From positions 1-64,000 of the forward strand of contig NZ_JAKEUQ010000008.1 in the NCBI RefSeq assembly GCF_022397955.1: DNA of 64,000 bases. The letters are read 5' to 3'. This document shows positions 1-8,728 of this stretch, piece after piece. Numbering within the stretch: the first letter of the stretch is position 1; every line of letters begins with the position of its first letter. Below the pieces are notes generated by a model that was not told the origin of the DNA, made no database searches, and saw only the letters and a program-made list of their open reading frames with translations. Source of the DNA: Vibrio sp. Isolate32. Its GTDB lineage: Bacteria; Pseudomonadota; Gammaproteobacteria; Enterobacterales; Vibrionaceae. The translations under genes were made by a program, and so were the position numbers.

Positions 1-168
1 CCGTACAAAGCCTTGAGAGACATCTGCTTTTTTGAGTTGCTGGCGCTTAGCATAAAACGTCGAGGGATTGAGTTCATTAAGCTTACAAAATGCAAGCGTT
101 GACAATGAACTCGATTCAGACTGAGCGATGAGCGTTTGCCATTCTTGATTAGTGTGTCGTTTTCCCAT
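1..168 (-). CDS. IS66-family accessory protein TnpA-like (N-terminal 56 residues, partial)
   Basis: Reading minus from an ATG at 166-168, 56 codons remain open to the window edge. The peptide begins MGKRHTNQEWQTLI and contains FCKLNELNPSTFYAKRQQL, a helix-turn-helix pattern characteristic of the first small ORF of IS66 elements. An AGGAG-like sequence (plus-strand ctcct) lies just upstream. These proteins assist IS66 transposition and normally precede tnpB and the large transposase tnpC, which would lie left of the window. The assignment rests on sequence pattern only. Confidence 0.65.
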   Translation of the reverse strand, partial: MGKRHTNQEWQTLIAQSESSSLSTLAFCKLNELNPSTFYAKRQQLKKADVSQGFVR

Positions 169-248
169 TTCAAATCTCCTCATGGTTGGAGACTTGATCT
201 TATTCTTCGCGCTAGGCGATTAGAATGCGGGTTTTATGGAGCGCTTAC
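1..248 (-). mobile_element. IS66-family insertion sequence, one end (cut by the window edge)
   Basis: The minus-strand segment ends at 231-248 with a terminus beginning GTAAGCG, which is the usual start of IS66-family terminal inverted repeats. The first gene inside it is the small accessory ORF typical of these elements. Only about 250 bases are visible, so completeness and activity cannot be judged. The 8-bp target duplication expected for the family cannot be checked because the other end lies outside the window. Confidence 0.65.
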
Positions 249-338
249 TAATAATCCAGTGCAATCGTCTTGTAGGAGCTACAATCAATTTAGAGTCATC
301 CACTTAAATTAAGTGAAGAATACAAGCCTAATCAGTAA

Positions 339-512
339 ACGAATAATCGTCACCTTGAAAAGCCGATAAATCAAATTTTAGTAAAAAGAACTCAGGCGTT
401 TTGCGTTTTTTTAACACATGGTAAAGCCCTATCATGGGCAATGGCATTAGGTGGTTCCCAATACGTTACGATTGCTGATCCTAGATTATACTACTTTGAG
501 GTAAATAATTAG
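339..512 (+). pseudogene. Possible 3' remnant of a gene truncated near the IS66 end
   Basis: One frame is open from 339 to a TAG at 510-512, without a plausible start codon. Its end reads GKALSWAMALGGSQYVTIADP and then RLYYFEV, which looks protein-like and not like random intergenic translation. It may be the C-terminal end of a gene destroyed by the neighbouring IS66 insertion. A cysteine-protease-like tail is conceivable from the DP..YYFE pattern, but I do not recognise the family with any certainty. Confidence 0.25.
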
Positions 513-654
513 TTTATCTAATCTGAAATGCTTATTCACGGTACAAATATTCATTCGTCAATCGCCTATTTTACTACTACACTCGCGCTTCATTTTTATA
601 TCTCCAAGGCCTATAAGACTCCAATTTATAGACCTAAATAATAGAGCTACAGCA

Positions 655-1278
655 ATGCTACTAAGTGTTTTGTATATCATTGGCATCACGGCAGAAGCCA
701 TGACCGGCGCTCTCAGTGCTGGCAAACAAAAAATGGATTGGTTTGGTGTAATGTTGGTTGCCAGTGCAACGGCAATTGGCGGCGGTACAGTCCGAGATAT
801 CTTACTTGGACATTACCCTTTAGGTTGGGTTGAAAATCCACAGTATCTGGCGATCACCTGTATCGCGGGTGTTATCACAACGGGACTGGCTAAATGGGTA
901 ATCAAGCTAAAAGGCTTATTCATTCGTTTAGATGCTTTAGGGCTTATCGTATTTAGCATCATTGGCACCAAGGTGGCGATGACAATGGGTCTACATCCAA
1001 TGATCTGTATGGTATCTGCGCTAGTCACAGGTGTCTTTGGTGGTTTGCTACGCGACCTTATCTGTCGTCAAACACCATTGGTGTTGCATGAAGAGCTCTA
1101 TGCCTCTATCGCACTGATTGCTTCAGGCTTATACCTAGGTTTGCTTGAACTTGGCATTAACGATGTCACCGCAACGATTGTAACGCTCGTGGTGGGTTAC
1201 TTGCTACGTATGGCGGCGGTGAGATTCAAGTGGCGTTTGCCTTCATTCCAGCTTGATCCTGAAAGCTCTGTGCATTAG
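655..1278 (+). CDS. TRIC cation channel family membrane protein (UPF0126, YicG/YadS-like)
   Basis: The 207-residue protein is almost entirely hydrophobic, with about seven membrane segments. It shows the family's twice-repeated pattern: GGGTVRDILLG near residue 42 and GGLLRDLICRQ near residue 128, each in an equivalent three-helix repeat. Bacterial members are homologues of trimeric intracellular cation channels and sit in the inner membrane; their physiological ion is not settled. Length agrees with the family (about 200 residues). The gene stands alone, followed by a strong bidirectional terminator. Confidence 0.85.
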   Translation: MLLSVLYIIGITAEAMTGALSAGKQKMDWFGVMLVASATAIGGGTVRDILLGHYPLGWVENPQYLAITCIAGVITTGLAKWVIKLKGLFIRLDALGLIVFSIIGTKVAMTMGLHPMICMVSALVTGVFGGLLRDLICRQTPLVLHEELYASIALIASGLYLGLLELGINDVTATIVTLVVGYLLRMAAVRFKWRLPSFQLDPESSVH

Positions 1279-1306
1279 ATAATATATTCTCAGTAACGCA
1301 GAAAAC

Positions 1307-1342
1307 AAAAAGGGTTGCTCCAGCAGGAAGCAACCCTTTTTT
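1307..1342. terminator. Bidirectional rho-independent terminator between the TRIC gene and aroC
   Basis: The sequence aaaaagggttgct / agcaacccttttt forms a 9-bp stem at 1311-1319 and 1329-1337. It has A-runs on the left and T-runs on the right, so it serves convergent genes on both strands. Confidence 0.85.
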
Positions 1343-1356
1343 CATTCGCTCAATCG

Positions 1357-2442
1357 TTAGATTTGAGGAGTGTTAGTCGTTACACCAAAGTTTTGACCAC
1401 GGTGACGTAACAAGTGATCAAGCAATACAATCGCTAACATCGCTTCTGCGATCGGTACAGCACGAATACCCACACATGGATCATGACGACCTTTAGTGAT
1501 TAGCTGTGTCGCTTCACCGTCTTTAGTGATCGTGTCACCAGGAACCGTGATGCTTGATGTTGGCTTAAGGGCAATACTTGCCACAATATCTTGTCCAGTA
1601 GAAATACCACCTAAGATACCGCCAGCGTGGTTGCTGCTGAAGCCTTCTGGCGTTAATGGATCACGATGTTCACTACCGCGCTGATTAACCACATCAAAGC
1701 CATCGCCAATCTCAACACCTTTCACAGCATTAATGCTCATTAGAGCATGCGCGATGTCTGCATCTAGACGGTCAAAGATTGGCTCACCAAGGCCTACAGG
1801 CACTTTAGTCGCAACCACTTGAATCTTAGCACCGATCGAGTTGCCTTCTTTTAGCAAATCACGAATCAGTTGGTCGAATTCAGGTACTTTATCGGCATCT
1901 GGGCAGAAGAAAGCGTTGTTTTCGATCTCGTTCCAATCCACTTTATCAATCGAGATATCACCCATTTGAGAAAGGTAAGCTTGGATTTCAACACCAAATT
2001 CTTGTTTTAGGTATTTCTTCGCAATCGCACCTGCAGCAACACGCATTGCAGTTTCACGAGCTGAAGAACGACCACCACCTCTGTAATCACGCACACCGTA
2101 CTTTTGGTGGTACGTGTAATCAGCGTGGCCTGGGCGGAATTTATCTTTAATTTCGGAATAGTCTTTAGAGCGTTGGTCTGTATTTTCAATCAATAGACCA
2201 ATAGAAGTACCCGTAGTTTGGCCTTCAAATACACCTGATAAAATCTTTACTTCATCCGCTTCACGGCGAGCCGTTGTATAACGAGAAGTACCAGGGCGAC
2301 GACGATCCAAATCTTTTTGAAGGTCTGCTTCGGTAATTTCTAATCCTGGTGGGCACCCATCTACGATACATCCTAGTGCGATACCGTGACTTTCTCCGAA
2401 CGTAGTCACGCGGAAATGTTGTCCGATACTGTTTCCTGCCAT
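1357..2442 (-). CDS. aroC: Chorismate synthase
   Basis: AroC converts 5-enolpyruvylshikimate-3-phosphate to chorismate using reduced FMN, the last common step to the aromatic amino acids. The protein starts [20 protein letters not shown] and carries the family signatures [16 protein letters not shown] and [14 protein letters not shown] place the start at 2442, not at the earlier ATGs, because AGAGGAAG lies just upstream and the resulting 361 residues equal the enterobacterial enzyme. It is a cytosolic housekeeping enzyme and the last core gene before the integrated element. Confidence 0.95.
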   Translation of the reverse strand: MAGNSIGQHFRVTTFGESHGIALGCIVDGCPPGLEITEADLQKDLDRRRPGTSRYTTARREADEVKILSGVFEGQTTGTSIGLLIENTDQRSKDYSEIKDKFRPGHADYTYHQKYGVRDYRGGGRSSARETAMRVAAGAIAKKYLKQEFGVEIQAYLSQMGDISIDKVDWNEIENNAFFCPDADKVPEFDQLIRDLLKEGNSIGAKIQVVATKVPVGLGEPIFDRLDADIAHALMSINAVKGVEIGDGFDVVNQRGSEHRDPLTPEGFSSNHAGGILGGISTGQDIVASIALKPTSSITVPGDTITKDGEATQLITKGRHDPCVGIRAVPIAEAMLAIVLLDHLLRHRGQNFGVTTNTPQI

Positions 2443-2666
2443 TACTTCCTCTAAATCAGCCATCACTCAGAAGGTTTGATTCCTAAACCAACCGGCTAAT
2501 AGCTTTACTTGTCTATTCTTCGTGAATTCATAGTGGCTTTATTACTAAATGATGTAAACCCCAAAAAAGGAACAATTTTAACTTTCTATTACATGAGCCG
2601 AACGAAATGAACAAGAGAAGGAAATAACTGGAGCTTTGAAAGAAGTGTTTTATGATGGATGAAATG

Positions 2667-2702
2667 CAAAAAACCCGACAACTCTATGGGCTATCGGGTT
2701 TC
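2667..2702 (-). terminator. Hairpin terminator at the left island boundary
   Basis: The stem aacccga (2672-2678) / tcgggtt (2694-2700) is followed on the minus strand by a T-run. It lies just beyond the tRNA-Arg 3' fragment, so before integration it would have been the terminator of that tRNA gene. Confidence 0.65.
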
Positions 2703-2704
2703 TT

Positions 2705-2756
2705 TAAATAATGGCACGCCCTGAAGGATTCGAACCTTCGACCACATCCTTAGAAG
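2705..2756. repeat. Left attachment repeat (attL), 3' half of tRNA-Arg
   Basis: These 52 bases are identical to 34293-34344. They contain the TCCGGAA-type T-arm, the CCA end and the anticodon-side stem of the tRNA-Arg gene on the minus strand, but no 5' half follows: after 2756 the sequence diverges. This is the expected product of tyrosine-integrase insertion into the tRNA 3' end. Confidence 0.92.
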
Positions 2757-2890
2757 AGATGGGATGTCGAAATCAACATGAAACACAAAGAATCAAAATA
2801 AAACGATAAAACTTTAAAAATCAAAAATTTATAATATCAAAAACATAAATATAAGTTTTATTACGTTTCACTAAGTTTCAAAGAAATCAC

Positions 2891-2917
2891 TCGTTACTTG
2901 ACCATATACTTGACCAC
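2891..2917. repeat. 27-bp subterminal direct repeat, left copy
   Basis: This copy is identical to 34215-34241. Internally it holds two tandem copies of TACTTGACCA spaced 12 bp apart. It lies between attL and the integrase start. Position and internal repetition suggest an integrase arm-type site; this is inference. Confidence 0.75.
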
Positions 2918-2966
2918 GGATCTAGGCAAGTGCTATTTTTAATCAACGAAGCTTGGAGAAAAACTT

Positions 2967-4259
2967 ATGCTAACTGTTACACAAATTAACAGCCTAACGC
3001 CTAAAAAAAGTTCATTCTACGCTTGGGATAAAACAGGCGAGCGCGGAAAAGGACGATTAGGTGTTCAAGTAACGCCTGCCGGTTCAAAATCTTTTAAGTT
3101 TCGTTACTACCAAAGTTCAAAAGCAATTTTGATTCCGATAGGCCGCTTACCAGGAGTTACGCTGGCAAAGGCAAGGAAAATCGCTGAGTCTTACAGCGAA
3201 TTACTGTCTCAAGGTATAGACCCGTTAGAATATCTTCAGGAAAAAGAAGCAGAGCAAGAATATCTCGAACAAGAGTCACTTAGGGCTGGTTCGTTTGAGC
3301 AGCTTATAGACCTCTATACATTAGACAAATGTAAGCGCGGCAAAAGAAATTACGAAGAAGATAAACAAAAAATCATCTGCAACATCTACCCTTACCTTGA
3401 TAAAACACGCAAAGCAAAAAGCTTCGAACCAAGTGATTTTATGCAGGCACTCAGTATCCCTATCCAAGAAGGTTACGCTCCAAAAAGTAATAAGCTTCGT
3501 TCTTACTTACATGCCGCCTTTGAGTTTGGACTTAAAAACGATAATGACCCAGCAAGTAATAACTCTAAAGTGAAGTTTGGGTTGAAATACAACCCTATTT
3601 CAGCCATTCCTAAGCAAACATACGCCGAAAAGGCAGGAGACCGTTTCTTAAACATTGATGAATTAATACAACTCATCCATGACATGAGCTATCGCTACCA
3701 CGACCTTAAGTTAGCAACATCAACGCGACGCTTTATCAAGCTTTGTTTCTATTTAGGAGGCCAGCGCCCCTATGAGATCGCCAATACTAAATGGAGCGAT
3801 ATTAACTTCCGCGATAAAACACTCACGATTCGCGCTGAAATTTTCAAAACCAACCACGCACACGTAGTACCTCTCACTCATACTGCAGTGGAGATCCTCA
3901 AGGATTGCCTCAAAGATAACGAATTTAATAGTCCATTTGTGTTCCATAAAAAGACCAAGCCAACTGAGCCAATGCCAAGCAACACTCTTGCTCAAGCAGT
4001 GCTGTCCTACAAACGGAATACAGAAATTGAAAACTTTATTGCGAGAGACTTTAGACGAACATTTAAAACGCTTGGCGGTCAATTCAAAATCAGTAAAGAA
4101 GTCCGTGATAGAATTCAGGGACATGCTATCAGTGATGTCTCAGGCAAACACTATGATAGGTATGAGTACCTGGACGAGAAAAGATACGGACTAGAACTAT
4201 GGGAAGAAGTTCTCAATGAACGATTAATTGAGCGCTCAAAGTTTGGGGACATTTCGTAG
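2967..4259 (+). CDS. int: Tyrosine-type site-specific integrase (P4-like)
   Basis: The 430-residue protein has an N-terminal arm-binding domain (VQVTPAGSKSFKFRYY, then the IGRLPGVTLAKAR element typical of P4-type integrases), a central core-binding domain, and a C-terminal catalytic domain. Visible catalytic elements are the first Arg in GGQRPYE (about residue 265), RDFRRTFKT (about 355; the usual His three positions before the second Arg is Arg here, as in many of this clade), GHA, and the nucleophile Tyr in HYDRYEY. It lies 210 bp inside attL and would catalyse insertion into, and with a directionality factor excision from, the tRNA-Arg gene. Confidence 0.95.
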   Translation: MLTVTQINSLTPKKSSFYAWDKTGERGKGRLGVQVTPAGSKSFKFRYYQSSKAILIPIGRLPGVTLAKARKIAESYSELLSQGIDPLEYLQEKEAEQEYLEQESLRAGSFEQLIDLYTLDKCKRGKRNYEEDKQKIICNIYPYLDKTRKAKSFEPSDFMQALSIPIQEGYAPKSNKLRSYLHAAFEFGLKNDNDPASNNSKVKFGLKYNPISAIPKQTYAEKAGDRFLNIDELIQLIHDMSYRYHDLKLATSTRRFIKLCFYLGGQRPYEIANTKWSDINFRDKTLTIRAEIFKTNHAHVVPLTHTAVEILKDCLKDNEFNSPFVFHKKTKPTEPMPSNTLAQAVLSYKRNTEIENFIARDFRRTFKTLGGQFKISKEVRDRIQGHAISDVSGKHYDRYEYLDEKRYGLELWEEVLNERLIERSKFGDIS

Positions 4260-4280
4260 ATAACGCATTGAAACTATGGC

Positions 4281-4502
4281 CTATTCAAGACGCTCAACTT
4301 CAAAAAGTTCGTCAATTTGAACATCCAGATACAAACACAACTTACCAATGACATCTAGCTCTACCCTCTCCGCTTCATCATAATACAAACGTGTGATGGT
4401 ACCTCGATTAATCCCGGTATCCCTCGAAACAATTGAAATCTTTAACCGCTTTTCGCCCATAATCCTAGACAAATGGCACTTTACTACGCTTTTTAAAAGC
4501 AA
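4281..4502 (-). CDS. Cro/C1-type helix-turn-helix regulator (small)
   Basis: This 73-residue protein has the layout of the short XRE proteins KCHLSRIMGEKRLKISIVSR, DTGINRGTITRLYYDE, and a C-terminal LYLDVQIDELFEVE. The start is a TTG at 4502: AGGAGG sits 7 bases upstream, which decides it. It converges on the integrase stop with only about 20 bp between them. It probably regulates itself or element genes. The promoter region to its right (4503-4580) faces both ways and contains mirrored ATAGGAG ribosome-binding sequences. Confidence 0.8.
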   Translation of the reverse strand: MLLKSVVKCHLSRIMGEKRLKISIVSRDTGINRGTITRLYYDEAERVELDVIGKLCLYLDVQIDELFEVERLE

Positions 4503-4580
4503 AATATAACCTCCTATAAGTCATAATAAGTTGCAAAGACGTAATTATGTACTAATATTAATCTATAGGAGATTAAAAAT

Positions 4581-4610
4581 ATGCTTCTAAAGACCAATAT
4601 GTATGACTGA
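4581..4610 (+). other. Possible nine-codon leader ORF
   Basis: An ATG preceded by ATAGGAGAT opens a nine-codon frame ending in TGA. The strong ribosome-binding site is the only evidence. It could be a leader peptide for the gene at 4702 or chance. Confidence 0.2.
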
Positions 4611-4701
4611 AGAGTGTAATTTGTACAACTCTAGTTCGCTGTGACTCTGGTCTCATCTGGGGGAAGACCCCACGAAAGTTTCGAAGAATATGGAGTTGAA
4701 A

Positions 4702-4998
4702 ATGAACATCACCCCTATAGAGATCCAAACTGCAGGAATATGCTTAGAGATTGCAGCTTTTGAGGAATTCCATCACTTAACCAGCGATGAAGTAAGAAGC
4801 TACCAGCCTTCAATACAAGATAAAATATGGGAACATGATTTCCATATAAATTGCCACCTAACTGAAGGTTATGTAAATCATTTATCCCAGCGAGCAATAG
4901 AAGTACTACTTAAGTGTCGACAAGGAGCTCAGCTTCATGATGCAAGTTGGATTATAAGGCAAATATCATCTTCAGAAAAACAAACCTATCTGCATTAA
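4702..4998 (+). CDS. Hypothetical protein, 98 residues
   Basis: I do not recognise this protein. It is acidic and soluble, with no signal peptide or membrane segment; it is predicted mainly helical by eye (QTAGICLEIAAFEEF, SQRAIEVLLKC). An earlier in-frame ATG exists at 4690, but GGAG at 4692-4695 lies six bases before the ATG at 4702, which favours the latter. Its final codons (KQTYLH) and the hairpin after it recur at 8729-8782, suggesting that a related gene once stood there. It is a single gene in the cargo region. Confidence 0.6.
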   Translation: MNITPIEIQTAGICLEIAAFEEFHHLTSDEVRSYQPSIQDKIWEHDFHINCHLTEGYVNHLSQRAIEVLLKCRQGAQLHDASWIIRQISSSEKQTYLH

Positions 4999-5009
4999 TT
5001 TACGTAAAA

Positions 5010-5032
5010 GTCCACCAGCATCGCTGGTGGAC
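5010..5032. terminator. Hairpin after the 98-residue gene
   Basis: A perfect 10-bp stem, gtccaccagc / gctggtggac, with a 3-base loop. The T-run follows only on the minus side, so it may act as a weak plus-strand terminator. A near copy occurs at 8752-8781. Confidence 0.5.
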
Positions 5033-5617
5033 GTGTCTGCCAGCCAAGGTGTCAATTACAAGTCCTAGAGGGAGATCGTTTATCTTTGCTAAATGCAGCA
5101 ATATATTGACCTTCGCTTTATAGCACTTACTAAAATACCGCATAGATTTACTAATACTGTTGCATTAATACATATATAGTTTAGCAACTAACTACGGGCA
5201 GTTAAATTACGGTATTTACATTTCCCATGTTTAGGCGACCTAATTCTGTTTTGCTAAGCGAACGATCACATCCTAAATTAGACTGACTCTAGCATTGTTC
5301 TGCCCACTTTTGAGTGGGCCACGATGGCTAACTCAAAATTGCCCCTTTATGGTTTAGAGTAGATGCTCATACAAATTCTGTTAATGTGCGTTTGCCCTAC
5401 AAAAAGTTATTTTAGCCGTCACTCTCTTTGCCAGTACGCTTATTACGTTTTGTCGTCAGAAGGAAACTATGTTCGCTGCAATTATATTCAACATGTAAAA
5501 CTAAAAATAGTGATAACTGATGATTTTACACTTGCAACTGCTTGAAAGATTAAAGGGTGTTTTGTAGCATATTTGATAATAATTACAAATTATTACAACT
5601 CTTTAAGGAAAAGGATA
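5033..5617. other. Gene-poor stretch before the Sel1 gene
   Basis: There is no convincing gene in these 585 bp. A 60-codon plus-strand frame at 5363-5545 lacks a ribosome-binding site and looks non-protein-like. A small hairpin (gcccac...gtgggc) lies near 5302-5319. The AT-rich end near 5560-5617 probably holds the promoter of the lipoprotein gene. Confidence 0.5.
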
Positions 5618-7204
5618 ATGTTAAAAAGCAAGTGGTTGGCTAGTGCTATAGTCACGTTGATGTTGTCAGGGTGTGCAACAACATATGAATCGGCAGAAGA
5701 AGCCTATCAAGATGGTGATTATGCTAAAGCAAGAGAATCTTGGCAAAAACTGGCTTTAGACGGTGATAATCGCTCAATGTATCGCTTATATACCTCAACG
5801 AACCGTCCATCAGATGAAGATATTGGTTGGCTTAAAAAAGCGGCGGATTCTGGTTTAGTTAATGCTCAATTTGATTATGGTATGTATGCGCTTGAACACG
5901 AAAAATATAAAGAAGCACAAACATATTTGACTAAAGCGTCAGAGCTAAAATCAGATCGAGCATCCAGAGTTCTAGAACAGAATAAAAAGCTGTTCCCATT
6001 ATGGCTAAAAGCTGAAAAAGATGATGCTAAATCGATCAAAAAGCTTGGTGAGCATTTTTGGTCAACTAAAGATTATGGAAAATCTCTAAAATGGTATGAA
6101 AGATGTGTTGAAAGCTATAGTGATTGTTCAGCTTACATGGGATTAGCTTTTGAAAATGGATATGGAGTAACTCAGGATTATCAGAAAGCTATCCACTGGT
6201 ATACTAAATCGGCCAAAAAGGGGAATGGCTCTGCTGCAAGAAACTTAGCGTGGCTCTATGAATATGGAAAGGGAGTACACATAGATAAAAAGAGAGCTTT
6301 TCACTGGATGAAAAAGTCTGCTAAAACTAATTGGAGTGGGCAAGCTCAACTAGGTTCCTATTACCTCTATGGCATAGGAACTGAAAAGGATACCGATAAA
6401 GCGTTTTCTATCCTAAGTGAAGCAGCACCACACACGAAGTACGCATCCCACTACTTGGCAAAAATGTACTATTATGGCGATGGTATAACGCAAGATTATA
6501 AAAAGTCATATGAGTACTTTGCTAAGGCAAGCAAACAAAACCACCCTTGGTCTGATTACTTTATTGGTAATCATTATTATTATGGTTATGGGAAAGAAAA
6601 AAACTATACGCAAGCCTACAATTGGTTTGAAAAATCAGCAAATGCAGGGGTTGTTGATGCTGAGTTTAGGCTTGGCTGGATGCAGAGTGAGGGCGAAGGG
6701 GTTGCTCCGAATTCAAGAAAGGCATTTAAATGGTATCAAAAAGCAGCGGAACAAGGTTCAATTGCCGCTCAGAACAACCTTGGTGTTATGTATGCGGAGG
6801 GCAATGGAGTAGAAAAAGATGATTATAAAGCATTCAAGTGGTATAAAAAAGCGGCAAGACAAGGTGATGATGTTGCTCAAAAAAATCTGGGAGTAAGGTT
6901 CGAAACAGGAAAAGGTGTACGAAAAAGTAATCAACTAGCTGCGTTCTGGTACGCAAAGTCTGCACAACAAAATCATAAAGAAGCACAATCGTACCTTAAT
7001 GAAATACTGAATAAACTTAAAACCAAAACAGTTCAGATCAAAAAAGCTTCAGTGTATGAAGAAGGCAATTTTGACAGTAAGGAACTGCTGGCATTGCCAC
7101 AAGGTCAGCGTGTTTATGTCTTGTCCTCTGGAAGCAAATGGACAGAGGTATATGTTCCTAAAAACCACACCATTGGTTACTTAAACAATACTCATCTTTA
7201 CTAA
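5618..7204 (+). CDS. Sel1-repeat lipoprotein with C-terminal SH3-like domain
   Basis: The start at 5618 follows AAGGAAAAGGA and gives a lipoprotein signal with lipobox LSGC at about residues 17-20, so the mature protein is probably membrane-anchored in the periplasm. The body consists of about nine to ten Sel1-like repeats of 36-38 residues (for example AFENGYGVTQDYQKAIHWY and MYAEGNGVEKDDYKAFKWY), a protein-protein interaction solenoid. The last 65 residues (QIKKASVYEEG ... WTEVYVPKNHTIGYLN) look like a bacterial SH3 domain, often a cell-wall or protein binder. Total is 528 residues. It is followed 13 bp later by another exported protein, probably in the same operon. The role in the island is unknown. 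Confidence 0.85.
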   Translation: MLKSKWLASAIVTLMLSGCATTYESAEEAYQDGDYAKARESWQKLALDGDNRSMYRLYTSTNRPSDEDIGWLKKAADSGLVNAQFDYGMYALEHEKYKEAQTYLTKASELKSDRASRVLEQNKKLFPLWLKAEKDDAKSIKKLGEHFWSTKDYGKSLKWYERCVESYSDCSAYMGLAFENGYGVTQDYQKAIHWYTKSAKKGNGSAARNLAWLYEYGKGVHIDKKRAFHWMKKSAKTNWSGQAQLGSYYLYGIGTEKDTDKAFSILSEAAPHTKYASHYLAKMYYYGDGITQDYKKSYEYFAKASKQNHPWSDYFIGNHYYYGYGKEKNYTQAYNWFEKSANAGVVDAEFRLGWMQSEGEGVAPNSRKAFKWYQKAAEQGSIAAQNNLGVMYAEGNGVEKDDYKAFKWYKKAARQGDDVAQKNLGVRFETGKGVRKSNQLAAFWYAKSAQQNHKEAQSYLNEILNKLKTKTVQIKKASVYEEGNFDSKELLALPQGQRVYVLSSGSKWTEVYVPKNHTIGYLNNTHLY

Positions 7205-7217
7205 AATGGATTGAAAA

Positions 7218-7727
7218 ATGAAGAAATTAATCTTTGCACTGTTATTTATATGCCAATCAGTATTCGCAAACCCTACTGTATTTGGGCTAACGATTGGTGA
7301 AACTACCGTTGAACAACTTAAAAGCAAATATAATGTATCCCACCAAGGTATCAACAAGTATAGTCAGGGTGATATGTATCAGATCCCTCGAAATCAAATA
7401 CAATTCGAAGATATCAATGATGTGACGGTGATCTTTAGTCGCTCCAACAAACTGATTGCAGTTTTAACCGAATTACCGAAAAATAAGTTTGATTATTTGA
7501 ATGGCACCCTTGGGAAAAAATATCAATTAGTAAACCAAAAAATCCCTTTTGTCGGGAATAAATCTGCGACATACAAAGATGGTGAGACTGAGATTACATT
7601 GGAAGCTCCACACATGAACTTTCAATTATCTATGAATTATATCCACTCAGACCTTTTGAAAGCCTTCAACACCCAGAGCGAAAAAGCGAAAAAAAAGAAG
7701 CAGCAACAAGAGAGTTCAATGCTTTGA
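7218..7727 (+). CDS. Hypothetical secreted protein, 169 residues
   Basis: A clear signal peptide (MKKLIFALLFICQSVFA) is followed by a mature part beginning NPTVFGLTIGETTVEQLKSKY. That opening is common to small periplasmic proteins with a repeated GLTIG...L motif, but I cannot name a family. The C-terminus is strongly basic (KAKKKKQQQ). It lies 13 bp after the Sel1 lipoprotein gene and is very likely co-transcribed with it, so the two may act together in the envelope. Confidence 0.75.
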   Translation: MKKLIFALLFICQSVFANPTVFGLTIGETTVEQLKSKYNVSHQGINKYSQGDMYQIPRNQIQFEDINDVTVIFSRSNKLIAVLTELPKNKFDYLNGTLGKKYQLVNQKIPFVGNKSATYKDGETEITLEAPHMNFQLSMNYIHSDLLKAFNTQSEKAKKKKQQQESSML

Positions 7728-7810
7728 TCTAAATAGGTCGTTATTTTGCGCTCGCTAGATGGACGATAGTGGTAGAATCTGAGCTTTCAAGTTACTATTT
7801 CTCATCTTTT

Positions 7811-7846
7811 AGAAACGATTTAGAGCTATTTACCTAAATCGTTTCT
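7811..7846. repeat. 13-bp perfect inverted repeat
   Basis: The arms agaaacgatttag (7811-7823) and ctaaatcgtttct (7834-7846) are perfect complements. The following bases, gtttctgtccaaaagct, recur at 8470-8486 beside an ISNCY remnant, so this is probably an insertion-sequence terminus and not a terminator, although it could act as one for the upstream operon. Confidence 0.55.
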
Positions 7847-7986
7847 GTCCAAAAGCTATTTAGATCAAGCTCTACAGATTTCATGAGCTTGGTTCTCTGC
7901 TATCCAATATAATTCGATGAAAGAGGATAAGATCATACTCATATGAGAGTGATGTAGGAGTAAGTAAGTGTTGATATTGGGGTGTT

Positions 7987-8307
7987 ATGAAGAAAAGTGA
8001 AAAAGTATTAGGTATAGCATTTTTTTGGTTTTTAACCTTAGTGCTTAACTTCAAAGGATTGTTGATATTATCGGTATTGAGTTACTTTAGTTTCTGGATT
8101 TTACTTGTTAGAGAGAAGTCTTTTCTTGAGTTTAAAAAATCATGCATATTCGCATTAGTATCTGTGCCGATTGTCTATTCCTCTATCATTTTAGATGGTT
8201 ATTTTCAGTTAGAAGGGAACTTAAGAATAATAGTATCTTTACCTATTATTACGATTGGTGCTTTTGTTTTTTCTAATATAAAACGTTCTCTTTCACCGGC
8301 AAACTGA
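7987..8307 (+). CDS. Small membrane protein, 106 residues
   Basis: The protein is highly hydrophobic with three to four predicted membrane segments (about residues 8-24, 27-43, 56-72, 78-95) and basic loops. A GGGGTG sequence precedes the ATG. I do not recognise a family. It lies between two insertion-sequence scars, so it could be a relic, although its frame is intact. No partner gene is adjacent. Confidence 0.5.
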   Translation: MKKSEKVLGIAFFWFLTLVLNFKGLLILSVLSYFSFWILLVREKSFLEFKKSCIFALVSVPIVYSSIILDGYFQLEGNLRIIVSLPIITIGAFVFSNIKRSLSPAN

Positions 8308-8655
8308 AGGTAACTGGGGTATTGGAGGTTCAAACTCTCTAAGCCCCATACGTACTGGTCAACAAACTTCGGTCCCAATTTAACCACTGCTTGGATAAGA
8401 ACTTGCATTCAAGGCTTACAGATACTTTTTCTAATAGATATCGAGCGCGTTAGAGTCCAAACTCTAACCCGTTTCTGTCCAAAAGCTTCTCAGATTGAAT
8501 CTTTACCCGTTTGTGATCACCAAGCGATTCTGTCGTGCCTGAATTACCGAGCGACTTTGTCATTACACTAACTACCGAGGGAAAATGACGGGACTGAATT
8601 AGCGTACTTTTTAAAGTATTTGAACAAGCTTTAAAGGGTGCTAAGGATGTTCTAC
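8308..8655. other. Gene-free stretch, insertion-sequence debris
   Basis: No intact gene is seen. The right part (from about 8440) contains the short inverted sequence gttagagt / actctaac and a copy of cgtttctgtccaaaagct shared with 7840-7857. It reads as the terminal region of the ISNCY remnant that follows. Confidence 0.45.
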
Positions 8656-8712
8656 ATGGATTCAAAATCACAGTTTACTGTCGATATCATTAGCAAAGTC
8701 ATTGATGGCTAA
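8656..8712 (+). pseudogene. 5' fragment of an ISNCY-family transposase
   Basis: An ATG opens a 18-codon peptide beginning MDSKSQFTVDIISKVIDG, which resembles the N-terminus of ISNCY-family transposases, but a TAA stops it immediately. The rest of the transposase is absent. The upstream repeat at 8469-8486 probably marks the element's terminus. Confidence 0.45.
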
Positions 8713-8728
8713 AGGCTTCTTGTACTTA

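Noticed and set aside
5363..5545. 60-codon plus-strand frame in the gene-poor stretch
   Set aside because: No ribosome-binding site, low protein-like character, no similarity I can recognise.
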